From Abelmoschus esculentus (taxonomy: Eukaryota > Streptophyta > Magnoliopsida > Malvales > Malvaceae): 64,000 bases of DNA. Of the stretch, positions 21,671-33,783 are shown piece after piece. A program made the position numbers and the translations under genes. The notes beneath the pieces are model-generated. The model saw only the letters and a program-made list of their open reading frames with translations. It was not told the DNA's origin and did not search any database. The first letter of the stretch is position 1, and every line of letters starts with the position of its first letter. The stretch is taken from NCBI GenBank assembly GCA_035048815.1, contig JAUCBN010000018.1, positions 14,589,001 to 14,653,000 on the forward strand, read 5' to 3'.

Positions 21671-23642
21671 CAGATGCCTTCCTTATCATCTTCGCCGTTA
21701 CTTTAAACTCGAGATATTAATTAAAATAAATAAATAAAATTTATATTTCTTCGTCAATAATCGTAAATGTATTTCTCACCCAACCTTATCATCTTCTTCA
21801 TTACTTTAAACTCGAGATATTAACCAAGATATTCATGAAATATTTACCGAAAAGAGAAATGAGAGAAATTTTTTGTTTCCGAATAAAGGGGTGGGTATGG
21901 GGTATTTATAACAAAACTTTCACCTATTCAAATATGAGTAATTAAGAAAATTCGAGTCATATAAAATGCGAATTCAATAATTATTCAATAATACTCATTT
22001 TGCACAACTCAATTTTTTTTAACGTAATCATTTATTTATTAATTGTTCATATTTTACTACGATAAAGTCTCGTTCTTTCGTTTAATTCTCTCATTGAATT
22101 CACATCTTGTTAGACAAATTTTTTAATCAAATATTAAAAAATACCGATAGGTAAGACATACAACTTCACAAACAACTCACAACCCATAAATTATGAGTAG
22201 TTAATTTATACCTTTTAAAACATTAATCGTTTTTATGTGTACGAAAAAAATATTTTTTAAATAATTTCTCAAAAAAATATTTCTCCGATCTTTCTTCTCC
22301 AAAGGAAATATTCTCTACAGGAGGAACCTTCCGACATTTAAACTAGGGACCAAGAACAGTTCATGAACAAGAAGTCTAGAACTACCCAGATTTGTCTGGA
22401 AACTTATAAATCTTCCCTCTCTTTGAAAATTCTAGCGCTACTCTTCTACCCTGCGGAATTTTTCTTTCGTTCTCTTTATATATCAGTGAAGGTATCGATT
22501 TTAATATTAATCTTCGATCGTCGAATCTTTTATTTTATTTATTTTATTTTTAAATTTTAATAAATTATTCTATTCTTGTGGCACGATTTTATTCTGCCTT
22601 TTAATATATATATATATTTTTTTATTTTAATTAGGGTTGGATCCGACTACGCCACGACTGATCAAGATAGCGCTCCGTCCTCTATATTGTTAATTTTTCT
22701 ATTTTGAATTCTCGAACAAAATTTAGATATGCGATTACATCTACCGTTCTTCTTCACGATTGAATAGTGATAACATCTTTGTTGTCAACGCATCTTTATT
22801 GAAATATGCATTTTTATGTTGTTTGTTGATGATTTTATCTAACATCGTGAATTTTAGTTGTATTTGTATCATTTTTTATTTCAAGTTTTTGAATTAGATT
22901 TTTTTATTTTTTTATCTCATCATCTTATAATCTTATTTTATTAATTTTATTTACTAAGTATATATCTAGATTGAGATATTTTATTTACTATAAATTTTGA
23001 TTATATTTTTAAAATATCCTTATTTAATAAAAATAATAGATTTATATTAAAAAAATGTCTGGAAACTAGGATTGTGATGACGTGGACCGAAGCCAAAGGA
23101 ACTCTGATGACGATTTGGGTGAGAGCATCTCTGGCGGTGGCGCCGCCCACATTTCAAGACTATTTAATGAAAGAGTTAATATTAGTTTAAATAACCTTTT
23201 CGAGTCTAAGAAAAGATAACCTAAAATTAAGTTAGAAAGATAATATTAATATAACTATCAAATTAGGTATAATAAAATATAAATTGTTGGATTAAAAAAT
23301 TATAAAAAAATATAAGACAACGATTAATTTTGTGGAAATAAAAATGGAAAAAAATTAATACCGATATTTTTCTTTACAAATCTATAATTTTCTTTCGTCC
23401 ATCTTCTTTAATTTTAATTATTTTATAATTGGAGTTGGAGTAAAATAATACATAAGATGAGTTTTTTTTCACGTACCAAATTTTAAAACAATATATATGT
23501 TATTAGAAAATTTTATAACGAGCGTCGAACACCGCTAAACACCGCAATGATGAATATCGTTGAACATTATTAAACTAATTAATAAAGATTTAAAAATTTA
23601 AAGAGTCAATATGTAATTATAAATTATTTAAAATAAATTTTT
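21671..23642. other. AT-rich non-coding stretch
   Basis: A ~45-bp direct repeat built on TTACTTTAAACTCGAGATAT occurs at about 21680-21730 and 21786-21830. A short GC-richer island lies at 23060-23160 (GGTGGCGCCGCC). I see no gene with recognisable features. The 65-codon ORF at 22363 is in ordinary AT-rich sequence and is not supported. Confidence 0.45.
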
Positions 23643-24444
23643 GGCATAAAGAAGCTTTTAACCCTTAACGTTTATAATTTTTATCGTTTTGACCCTTATT
23701 CTTTTTTGGGATAAATTTAGCCCTTAACCTATACCTTTTTGACAAATAGCTTATTTTTTAACTAACATGATAACTGGATCGTTAAAAATCTAACAATGAT
23801 GACATGTCATATGCATATGATAATATATTTTAAATAACATGACATCTAACCTATCAAATATATATATATATATGTGGGAAATATAATTTTATTCTAATGT
23901 GAAATATAATTTTATTTTAATATAAAATATTAAAAAAATTAAAATATAAAACAATAAAAATTCAAATAAAATATTAAAAATTAATTATTTCTAAAATAAA
24001 ATACTATTAAACATTCTCAATCCCTAACTACGATAGAATCAAAATCCTACCTTTAATTTGAACTGTGTTCATATTTTTTTAAGATACACTTTGATTTTAT
24101 CGTAGTTAGGATTGAGAAAGTTTAGTAGCTTTTTATTTTAGAGTTAATTAATTTTTAATATTTTATTAAAATTTTAATTGTTTATATTTTATATTATAAT
24201 AAAATTATATTTCATATATATATATATATATATTTGATAGGTTAGATGCCATTTCATTTAAAACATATTATCATATGCATATGACATGTTATTGTTATAC
24301 TTTTAACGGTTCAGTTATCATAATAGTTAAAAAATAAGCTATTTGTCAAAAAGATATAAGTTAAGAGCTAAATTTATCAAAAAAAGAATAAGGGTCAAAA
24401 CGATAAAAATTACAAACGTTAAGGGTTAAAAGTATCTTTATGCC
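23643..24444. mobile_element. Foldback (long inverted repeat) element, MULE-type, 802 bp
   Basis: The two halves are reverse complements for roughly 370 bp each, around a ~45-bp loop near 24050-24095. Termini are GGCATAAAGA... and ...TCTTTATGCC. A perfect 9-bp target duplication TAAATTTTT flanks it (23634-23642 and 24445-24453), which fits the 9-bp rule of Mutator-type transposases. It has no coding capacity. A transcript would form a very long hairpin and could feed small-RNA production; that is inference. Confidence 0.87.
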
Positions 24445-24453
24445 TAAATTTTT

Positions 24454-24977
24454 TTATTAAATTACTTTCTATATATTATTTTATTTTTTAAATAATTAAT
24501 AAAATACTAATTTAAATTAATTTTAAAAAATAAAAAATCGTAAACTCTAAATTTTAAAACCAAAATCCAAAACCTAAATCACTAAACATCAAACTCCAAA
24601 CCCTAAAATATAGAATCTCAAAACCCTAAATCCAAAACTTAAAATAAAAAACCCTAAAAACTAAACAATAAACACTAAACTAAACTCTAAGATAACCAAA
24701 ACATCTATATCTAAATCTTAAACTAATTTTGGGTTTCAAGTTTCGGGTTTATACTTGTTGAGTTTCAAGTTTTCTATTTTAGGGTTTAGTTTATGGTTAT
24801 ATTTTTAGATTTTATTAATTAATTTAATAGTATTTAACGGTGTTCAACGTTAGTAGTGTTTAACAATGTTAGACGCACGTGATAGACTTATCTGTATGTT
24901 TTGTATATAAGTATTATGTAGTGGCTAAGATTTTGGTTTTATATTTAAAGTGATTTTTGAAGAAAATTGAGAAATAA

Positions 24978-25008
<31 letters not shown>
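24454..25008. other. AT-rich spacer with degenerate AAACCCTAA stretches and a (TTA)n run
   Basis: Scattered AAACCCTAAA words lie between 24590 and 24670 but are not in tandem. A (TTA)n run at about 24978-25008 is the insertion site of the next element. Confidence 0.6.
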
Positions 25009-25009
<1 letters not shown>

Positions 25010-25280
25010 GTTACGAGTATACCAGAGGATGATGGTACTGTGAGCCCATCGAAAGTAACGGAAGAAGTTGATAAAGTCATAACAACCCGTCAGCCAAGCA
25101 AGAGAGAAAGGAGGATTTCCACCGCCTTAACCGATTTTGTCTTGTATTAGGAAGAATAATATAAATAATACATTGCAAATCCTTCTTTGAATATGCAGAA
25201 AATTGAAATACAAACTCCTCTTTTCTCATATTCTTCTTCTTCTATTCTGTTTTCCTTCATTCCTATCAACGTCCACAACA
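25009..25280 (+). repeat. 5' LTR of the Reina-like element
   Basis: 272 bp, starting TGTTACGAG and ending CCACAACA, near-identical to 29656-29927. The primer-site-like ATTGGTGCTTTCATTGATC follows directly at 25283. The LTR itself includes the sequence that encodes the end of the polyprotein in the right copy. Confidence 0.92.
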
Positions 25281-25323
25281 GATTGGTGCTTTCATTGATC
25301 CTTTCCAATGGTGAATCATTCAA

Positions 25324-26540
25324 ATGCTATCAAGCTACTTTAGGATACATCGGCTCGACACGAGCAAATCCTTCCTTCAAGCTCATATGTCACAACAAGA
25401 GAAATGGAACGCTGATGCCTACTCAACTCTACAGAACATGTCCAAACAACTCCAGTCGATCTCGACCCAGTTGGGCATTTCTGCAGCGTCTTTCAGTGCT
25501 GGTGAGATCACTGCAGATAGCGGCATTCTTAAAGGAAAGCTGAAGATTCGTGGCGATACCGAGGATGTTTTTCCATTTTCTCCAAAACCAGTTCAGGTGG
25601 AACTTCCATTGTTCACGGGTAAAGATTCGGAGGATTGGATTGCTACTGCCACAGATTTCTTTGAATTCTATGGCACAGAGGACCATCATCGAGTAACCAT
25701 GGCATCATTCCGTATGGAAGGGACGGCGAAGAAATGGTTCTGGTGGATGCAACGCCAATGCCAATTGGCCGGTTGGCTTCACTTGGTTGAGTCCATTCGA
25801 CGATGATTTACGGTTATGGATATCGAGTCCAGTGGGTCAATTATCCAAGTTGACTCAAACTACGACAGTGGACGATTATCAAACTCGATTCGAAGATTTG
25901 GCTTTGCGGACCAACAATTTATCAAAGGATTTTTTGAAAGATTGTTTCATTTCTGGGTTACGTCCTGATATCAAGAACGAAGTCTTAACTCATCGTTCTA
26001 CTTCGATGATGGAGGTGCAAGCCTTTGCTAGATTTCATGAGGCTCATCTCCAGGATCGTCGCTCGTGGTCTCGCATTCCACCATCCAAGCTACCTCCCTT
26101 GTTGCCAACACCCTCTGCGCCTCCCATGGCACATAAACCTCAACCCGGTCGACCACCTCCTTTAGACTATACTTCTGTGGTTGTCTTTAATTATCCTCAT
26201 CCTCGGCGTCTTTCTTCAGCCGAAGCTCAGGCTCGTTAGGACAAAGGATTGTGTTATTATTGTGATGCTAAATATGTTCCCAGTCATAAGTGTAAGGATC
26301 CGCAGTTCTTTCTTTTGGATGATGAGGACATGACAGCCTTTGTCGTTCTTTCTGTTTCATCACCTTCGATTCTTGATGGTGAGGTGGTGATAGACAATAC
26401 ACCAGATCATTCGTTGGTTTCTCTGAATGCATTGGCTGGACATTTTCATCCCACCACTATTCGGGTCATTGGAGAGGTCGATAGTCGTCAATTTCGCATT
26501 CTGATAGATGGCGGCAGCACACATAACTTCATTCAGTCAT
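25324..26540 (+). pseudogene. Reina-like gag and start of protease
   Basis: The first part (25324-25806) carries VELPLFTGKDSEDWIATATDFF and MEGTAKKWFWWMQ, a retrotransposon-gag signature. A frameshift near 25785 moves it to the frame used by all downstream parts. A Pro-rich linker and a zinc knuckle CYYCDAKYVPSHKC (26252-26293) follow, just after an in-frame TAG at 26237. The protease site ILIDGGSTHNF lies at about 26500-26530, with a TGA at 26540. Confidence 0.85.
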
Positions 26541-26542
26541 GA

Positions 26543-29500
26543 GTTGCAAAGTATTTGGGTTTACCAATCACTTCAGTTTCTAATTTTCGTGTCATGGTCG
26601 GCAACAGGCAAAAGCTTCAGCATGAAGGTTACATTCGCAATCTTTCTTTGCGTGTTCAAGGTACACAACTTGTCACTGATTTTTATGTGCTTCCATTAGA
26701 AGGCACTGAAATGGTATTAGGAGTTGCTTGGTTAGCCACTCTTGGACCGATTACAATGGATTTTAGCAACCTCTCATTCAAGTTTCAGCTTGGTGCCGTC
26801 GAACACTGTTGGCAGAGCGAGTCCAATTCCAGTCCTCAACCTATTCAACTACACTCCCTACGTCGGCTTACTTCTTCTGATGCTATGGCCTCTTGTTATT
26901 TCCTACAGTTTCAGTTTGATGCTCAGTCCATATCGACGGTTGACACAACAGAATTAACATCTCTTTTGGACGAATTTTAGTCCATTTTTGTTCCACCACA
27001 TGGTCTTCCTCCTACTCGCTCTACTGATCACGCTATACATCTTCAACCTGGGGCTGCTCCCGTTAATGTTCGTTCATATCGTTACCCGTATTTCCAAAAG
27101 AATGAAGTGGAGCGTCAGGTACAACTCATGTTGGAGCACAACCTCATTCGCTGCAGCAATAGCCCTTTCTCTTCGCCTGTGTTGCTGGTAAAAAAGAAGG
27201 ACGGTACATGACTTTTTTGTGTAGATTATCGGGCTTTAAATGCCGTTACAATTAAAGATAAATTTCCTATCCCTACCGTTGATGAATTATTTGATGAACT
27301 AGGGGGTTCTCGGTTCTTTTCGAAGCTGGAATTATTGGCTGGGTACCATCAAATCCGAGTTCAATCTGCAGACGTCTCAAAAACGGCATTTCGAACACAC
27401 GACGGTCACTATGAATTCCTTATCATGCCTTTCGGCCTGACCAATGCTCCATCTACTTTCCAGGCTACTATGAACGACTTATTCCGGCAATACTTGCGTA
27501 AGTATGTTCTTATCTTCCTAGATGATATATTAGTGTATAGCCGTTCTTGGTTGGATCACTCGGTGCATCTGCGAACAGTCCTCTCTACGCTGCGTGAAAA
27601 TGGATTTGTCGCTAAACGCAGTAAATGTTCTTTTGGTCAGACCTCTATTGATTACTTGGGGCATATTGTTTCTGGTACGGGGCTGGCAGTTGATCCGGCT
27701 AAGGTTGAGGCCATACGTGCATGGCCGACTCCTCAATCTATCAAAGATGTTCGCAGCTTCTTGGGTATTGCTGGGTACTATAGGCGTTTCATTAAAGGTT
27801 TCGCTTCCATTGTAGCTCCACTTTCTGATTTATTACGTAAAGATCAACCCTTTGTATGGTCCATCGAAGCTCAAACTGCTATGTCTTATCTTCAAACATG
27901 TCTTTGTTCTGCACCAATTTTGGCATTACCACAATTTGACAAAGAATTTCAGCTAGAAATCGACGCATCCAGAATAGGAATTGGTGCTATCTTGACTCAA
28001 GAAGGGAAGCCATTGGCGTTCTTCAGTCAGAAATTATGCCCTAAAATGCAGCAGGCCTCGACATATTCCCGAGAAATGTTTGCCATCACTCAAGCCATTA
28101 GCAAGTGGCGACACTATTTGGTGGGGCGCAAATTCACTATCATCATGGATCAACGTTCATTACGTGAGTTATCTCAGCAAACCATACAAACACCTGAGCA
28201 GCACCGGTGGTTATCTAAGTTGCTGGGGTATGATTTTGACATCCAATATCGTTCCAGTAAACACAATACGGTGGCTGATGCATTGTCTCGCAAAGGAGTG
28301 GCTACACTAATGGCCATATCTCGTCCAATTTTGGGGATCATTGAAGCTATACGGGCTGCTAATTCAACGGACACAACATTCCATACAATTCGTACTACTC
28401 TTCACCAAGGCTCAGTCGAGTATTCTAATTTTGTGGACCGAGACGGTCTTTTGTTGTATCGCGGCCGAGTTCTTGTTCCATCTGAAATGGTTATTCGTAC
28501 ACTATTATTACGCAAATTTCACTATTCCGTTTTGGGTGGCCATGTCGGTGTCACTCGGACTTTTCATCGTCTTACGTCTGGATTCTTTTGGACAGGGATG
28601 CGCAAGGATGTGCGCCATTTTGTGCAGGAGTGTCAAATCTGCCAACGCATGAAGAGTGAAAGTTTATCGCCTGCTGGTTTGCTTCAACCCCTCTCCATCC
28701 CTACACAAGTATTTGAGGATATTTCGATAGATTTTGTCGTTGGTTTGCCGAAGTCTCAAGGGAAGGAAGCCATTCTCGTCGTGGTCGATCTCTTAACTAA
28801 ATATGGCCATTTCTTTGCCTTGCCGCGCCACTTTGATGCTTCCTCGATCGCCAAAGTATTGTTACATGGGGTAGTAAAGTTGCATGGGATTCCACGTTCC
28901 ATTGTCACAGATCGTGATAGCATTTTTCTTAGTGCTCTTTGGAGGGAGTTGCATAAACTACAAGGGACAAAACTTTGTTTCAGCTCAGCCTACCATCCTC
29001 AGTCCGACGGCCAAACTGAAGCATTGAATCGATGTTTGGAAATGTATTTACGTTGCATGACGGGTGACGATCCGAGTCAATGGGTAAACTTTTTAGCGTG
29101 GGCTGAATATTGGTATAACATTGCCTTTCACTCTTCGATCGGTATGACACTGTTTCGTGCTTTATACGGTCGCGATCCCCCGACCATTTTATCCTACACG
29201 GAAGGAAGTGCTACTTCTCCAAAACTCGCCCAAGCTTTATCGGACCGCGATGCCTTACTTCGTCTTCTAAAGACCAATCTTCACAAGGCACAGAATCGTA
29301 TGAAGATTCAGGTTGATCGACATCGACGTGACCTCAACTTGGAAATTGGTAGTTGAGTTTTAGTCAAACTCCAACCCTATCGGCAACTTTCGCTTCGTCT
29401 TCGACGACATTAGAAGCTCGGTCCCCGTTATTTTGGTCCCTATCGTGTACTTCACAAGGTGGGTACGGTTGCTTATAAACTAGAATTATCGGAGTCTACA

Positions 29501-29797
29501 CGCATTCACCCCGTCTTCCACGTCTCTCAACTCAAGCCATGTCGCGGTGTTCCAGTTCAGCAGATCAAGCCACTGCCCTTACTTCGCGAGTCTATCTCAA
29601 CCGACACCGGACAGCCAACCCTTGCGGACAAGGTTTTTTCTCCAACCGAGGATACTGTTACGAGTATACCAGAGGATGATGGTACTATGAGCCCACTGAA
29701 AGTAACGGAAGAAGTTGGTAAAGTCATAACAACCCGTCAGCCAAGCAAGAGAAAAAGGAGGATTCCCACCGCCTTAACCGATTTTGTCTTGTATTAG
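26543..29797 (+). pseudogene. Reina-like pol: protease end, RT, RNase H, integrase, tail reading into the 3' LTR
   Basis: One frame runs through the whole region. It is broken only by in-frame stops near 26978, 27209, 29354 and 29411. RT shows VLLVKKKDGT, YHQIRVQ, MPFGLTNAPSTFQ and the catalytic FLDD at 27515-27526. RNase H shows EIDASRIGIGAIL and HNTVADALSRKG. Integrase shows an HHCC region ending CQICQRMK, then DISIDFVVGLPKS, VTDRDSIFLS and YHPQSDGQTE. The open part at 27335-29356 is 673 residues. The tail after IHPVFHVSQLKP has no chromodomain and ends at 29797, inside the 3' LTR. The stops make this copy inactive. Confidence 0.9.
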
Positions 29798-29927
29798 GAA
29801 GAATAATATAAATAATACATTGCAAATCCTTCTTTGAATATGTAGAAAATTGAAATACAAACTCTTTTTTTCTCATATTCTTCTTCTTCTATTATGTTTC
29901 CCTTCATTCTTATCAACGTCCACAATA
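29656..29927 (+). repeat. 3' LTR of the Reina-like element (contains the polyprotein stop)
   Basis: 272 bp, starting TGTTACGAG and ending CCACAATA. The pol frame crosses the LTR start and stops at 29795-29797, so about 47 codons are LTR-encoded. No purine run sits directly upstream of 29656. Confidence 0.9.
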
Positions 29928-30253
29928 AATTATTATTATTATTCCAGTATTAATATATTTTGAATGAATGTAAATTTTTTTATGAAAATATCATGTAATA
30001 TATATAATATTTTTGATATATTTATGTACTGTTATTAATGATATCTGTACTACTCCTATATATTATATATAAAATTGAAATTGACATTATACTCACACAT
30101 AATTTATTTTTCAAGCCTTTTTCTTTATATATACTCTTTAAATTTATTATTTTGGTTAATGAAAATTATTGAGAACTGAGATTAAATTATTGTAAATATG
30201 TTTGTTAAAATTTTTATAGATTGTCTTATTCAATTTTTTAATAATATTTTTTA
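29928..30253. other. AT-rich non-coding stretch
   Basis: Continuation of the (TTA)n tract, then AT-rich sequence. No gene or terminal repeat is seen. Confidence 0.5.
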
Positions 30254-30690
30254 TAGACTTGAGAAAGTTTGTGATTCAATTTTACCCTCTGTTTGATGAG
30301 GTTGTTGTTCTATTAATATTTTTAAAGTTCTTTGTCCAATTTTGACCTACCATTGACATCAGATGTTTGATGGGTTTATGGATGACACTTTATTTTTATT
30401 TTCATTGATGTTTTTAATTTTATAGTTTTTATTTTAAATAATTTGGATTTGTTTAGAGACTCTACCTGTACCCTATTTGTTATTCGTTTGATAATATATA
30501 AAATTATCTCTTAAATGATATACATTATTCGTAAAATATTGTTTGGTACTAGGGATGTTTATTTTCGGATATTAGATTGTATCCGATTTTTTGTATATTC
30601 GAGTTTTTAGATCAATGATATAATGATCCGTATTCGATCAGGAAAAAATGGATATTTGTATATTCGAATATTAGATATTTTTTGATAGAC
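30254..30690. repeat. Duplicated ~440-bp sequence (uninterrupted copy)
   Basis: This stretch matches 31449-31612 for its first ~130 bp and 53475-53775 for the remainder. The second copy was split by the MULE, so this copy approximates its empty site. At the junction it reads TTTATGGATGACAC, where the split copy has ATTTATAGATGACAC after the MULE. Confidence 0.8.
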
Positions 30691-30695
30691 TTAGA

Positions 30696-31448
30696 TAGGG
30701 GTGAGCAAAACTCGACTCGACTCGAAAAAATCGAATTTTTGACTCAAATCGAGGTAAAAAATTCAACTCATTTTAACTCGACTTAAAATTTTATAAACTC
30801 GAATCGACTCAAAAAAAAATCAAATTAAGTTCAAGTTGTAAAATATCGAATAACTCGAAATTTTTAGTAATTATAGAGGCTAATTGTATATTTAAGCCAT
30901 GTAGTTTTATTTTCAGTCCCTTATTCTTCTTTTTTACATTTTAATTTTTTTTATAATCTGGTCACGTTCTAGATTCATTTTTTATTTAATTTAATAGAAA
31001 TTTTATTTGTATCTTTTATACTATGCTATTTGTTTTTTAATTTTTGTATATAATTTATCACTATTATTTTGTTTAGTCATAGTCTTACCTAGATAAGAAG
31101 GAAGTTGTTAATAAAGTCAGTGATTTAATAAAATTATGTATTCATACATAAAATATTTGATTAGTGATAATAATTTAAATTCTTTTTTACATATGTGAAA
31201 ATAATATGAAGAAATATGTATGTAAAGGTAAAGAGAAAACTGTTTAAATTGTAATTAAACTATATTATAGTATTATAAATAGTATAATTAAAATTTGTAC
31301 ATAAAATTGAAAAATTAAATTAACTCAAACTCGCTAAAATCGAATCGAATTGAAAAAAAATCAAAAAATGTTCAAATTATAAACTATGATGACTGAACTT
31401 GAATAACTTAAAATTTCTTGACTCGACTTGCTCGAATGCTCACATCTA
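30696..31448. mobile_element. hAT-type non-autonomous element, ~750 bp
   Basis: Ends are TAGGGGTGAGC and GCTCACATCTA. Subterminal ACTCGACTCGA motifs match those of the 484-bp element at 18638. The flanking 8 bp are GACTTAGA and ATCTTGAG, which do not form a clean duplication. It lies exactly at the junction between the two copies of the duplicated sequence. Confidence 0.6.
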
Positions 31449-31621
31449 ATCTTGAGAAAGTTCGTGGTTCAGTTTCAACCATTATTTGATGAGGTTGTTG
31501 TTCTATTAATATTTTTAAAGTTTTTTGTCTGATTTTGACCCACCACTGACATCAGATGCTTGATGGATTTGTTTCTTTTGTTTTTCATCTATATCTTTAA
31601 TTGTCATTATGAATTTATAGA

Positions 31622-31945
31622 GTAAAAATTAATAAAATATATCTATTTTATTATTGAAATATAAAAATATACCCAGAAAAACTTCATTCACAAATCTATA
31701 TCCCTGTCAGGACATGTAGGAAGAAATCGCTTTGCATGAAAAGCGATTCCTGACATCGTATCCTACACATAGCGATTTCAGACTGATTTGGCATCCCTTA
31801 CCACATAAGCCATTAAATATAATCTGGATAAGAAATCGCTTTGCGTACAAAGCGATTACCCTAGGGTTTGGAAGCGTAAAGGTTTTTCATCAAAAAAATC
31901 GCTTTGTGTACAAAGCGATTTCCCTTGAGAAGTCGTTTTGTACAC
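31622..31945 (+). repeat. Left terminal inverted repeat of the MULE
   Basis: It pairs with the right end over about 320 bp, including CCTGTCAGGAC at about 31706 and a set of palindromic AAATCGCTTTG...CAAAGCGATTT motifs (near 31717, 31831, 31898, 31930 and, just inside, 31985). The palindromes could be transposase or host-factor sites. Confidence 0.85.
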
Positions 31946-32184
31946 AAAGCGACTTTTTTGTAATCTGAACCATTTTCCCAAAGAAATTGCTTTGTACGCA
32001 AAGCGATTTCGTTTGAAATCGAATCGTCTTCATAGAAATCACTTCGTGAGGAGCGCAACCTCCCTATAAATAGTCAAACCTATATCCTTTCACGTCATCC
32101 CGAAATCGCTTTCTACATATCTTCTTCTGTTTTCTTACTTCTAAATTGTTTTTTTAGTTATTTTTCTCAACAATCTTCGATAAT

Positions 32185-33783
32185 ATGGCGAGTATATGCA
32201 TATTAGACAGAAATCATTATTTTGACTTTCGGTGTAATAATAAGGTAATTTTTTAAAAAATATATTATTTTTTAATTATTTATTTAATTTTTTTATTTAA
32301 ACTTTTATTTTTAATTTTTTGAAGGGTTATAAACGGGTTTTGACCTGTTACTTGCACCGGATTACGGTAGACTTGGATCCGGCTATAATGCCTTATTTGA
32401 TCAAAGCCGAGTTCAGCTCTGTGAGTTCTATTATCGATGGTCATAAAGTAGATCCGCATTTGATTAATGTGTTGCTCGAAAGGTGGAGGCCGGAGACCCA
32501 CACATTTCATCTTCCGTCTAGTGAGACAACTATTACCTTATAAGACATTCATTTTTAACTTGGGTTACGTATCGATGGTCCCTTATAACAAGTATTGCGG
32601 AAGATGAATGTGGTAGCCTTTGTGAAGATTTGTTTGGACGTGTTCTCGACAAGTTGTCTGGAGGGAAAATATTCTTGAAGTGGTTGGACCAAAATTTTTC
32701 AAATTTGCTAGGTGATGCTTCCGAAGAAACTAAGAATGTAAATAACTTTTTTAGTATTTTTTTAAATTTATTTATTTTTTTAATAAGTTATTTTATATTA
32801 ATTTTATCAATTTATAGTTTTATGCTCGCGCACATATTTTGCGTATTATTTGCAAGATTTTGATGCCGGACAAAACTCGCAATAAAGTGCACTTGGTGTG
32901 GTTATACCATTTACATGACTTTGTGTATTCCGACACTCTCAGTTGGGGATTGACTGTTTTTGTTTTTTATATCGAGAGTTGTGTACGAATGTTCATCCCC
33001 AAAAACAAGTCATATGAGATTGCTTATTATTACTTCAGTCTTGGGTATAGTATCGTATACCTTTTTTACGACCTTTTTTACGGCCTTCTTTGGTTACGCG
33101 ACATGACTATGAGTTTCCACTAGTTCGGACGTAATATTTAATGATGTTTAATATTTTATTTTTTATTATTGTTAATAATTTTTAATTATAATTTTATTTT
33201 ATTAATGGTAGGTGGTGTCATCTATTGTCGCATTCTGGATTGCCAGAAACCCAATGAAATTTCCGATTACCGATTGATAGGGAAGAGGATGTAATTTTTT
33301 TGAATTTGTTATATTTTTAATTCAATTATTATATTTAAAGATATCTTAATCTAATTTTTTAATTTAAATATTATTTTTTTATAGTTTGTTTGACAATCTT
33401 ACCTCGAGCCAAATGTTATATCGTGTATTCCAGATGATATATTTTCTCGATCAAACGTTTGGTTTACGGTGGTGCCACTTATTAATTATTCAACTATTGA
33501 GTGGCATCCCGCTGATAGGGTTCTACGGTAGTTTGGATTTATCCAAGGCGTTCCAGACCCACCTTACAATTTCGATAAGTTAAATGCTCTGACCAAACAA
33601 GGGAAGATGGACGTTGATTGGCTTGTTAAACATGCTATATGGATTCATATGAGGGTAGAAGATTACCGAGGATCTCGATTTGTCAAGATATTGTTACCGA
33701 TAATGTGGGATTCGAGTATTTTAGTTGGTACCAACAAAGTTGTAAGCCTTACATCTTGACCGAAGTTGAGCGAGCATGCCGTG
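32185..33783 (+). pseudogene. Plant mobile domain (PMD, MAIN/MAIL1-like) gene, 5' part, inside the MULE
   Basis: A first exon of 20 codons (32185-32244, MASICILDRNHYFDF) ends at AAG/GTAA. A second exon begins at 32325 after TTGAAG, with LTCYLHRITVDLDPAIMPYL, VDPHLINVLLERWRPETHTFHL and, after stops and a frameshift near 32540-32600, LFGRVLDKLSGGKIFLKWL. After another probable intron, a third block starts near 32818 (ARAHILRIICKILMPDKT, VHLVWLYHLHDF). This is the pattern of proteins annotated as PMD or 'serine/threonine phosphatase 7 long form homologue'; PMD genes are known to occur in both hosts and transposons. Copy B cuts the gene at 33783. Stops show it is dead. Confidence 0.8.

Larger units (their letters stand above)
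25009..29927 (+). mobile_element. Reina-like Ty3/gypsy retrotransposon with short (272-bp) LTRs
   Basis: Direct repeats at 25009-25280 and 29656-29927 have equal length and flank a gag-PR-RT-RH-INT region in one orientation. The LTRs start TGTTACGAG. They end ACAACA (5') and ACAATA (3'). It sits in a (TTA)n tract with imperfect target duplication TATTA/AATTA. RT and integrase motifs resemble the Reina/Galadriel side of chromoviruses, but no chromodomain is recognisable. The close LTR similarity suggests a fairly recent insertion. Confidence 0.88.

Noticed and set aside
24590..24670. AAACCCTAAA words resembling plant telomere repeats
   Set aside because: They are scattered, not in head-to-tail CCCTAAA tandem, and fit AT-rich, CCTAAA-biased plant DNA better than an interstitial telomere.
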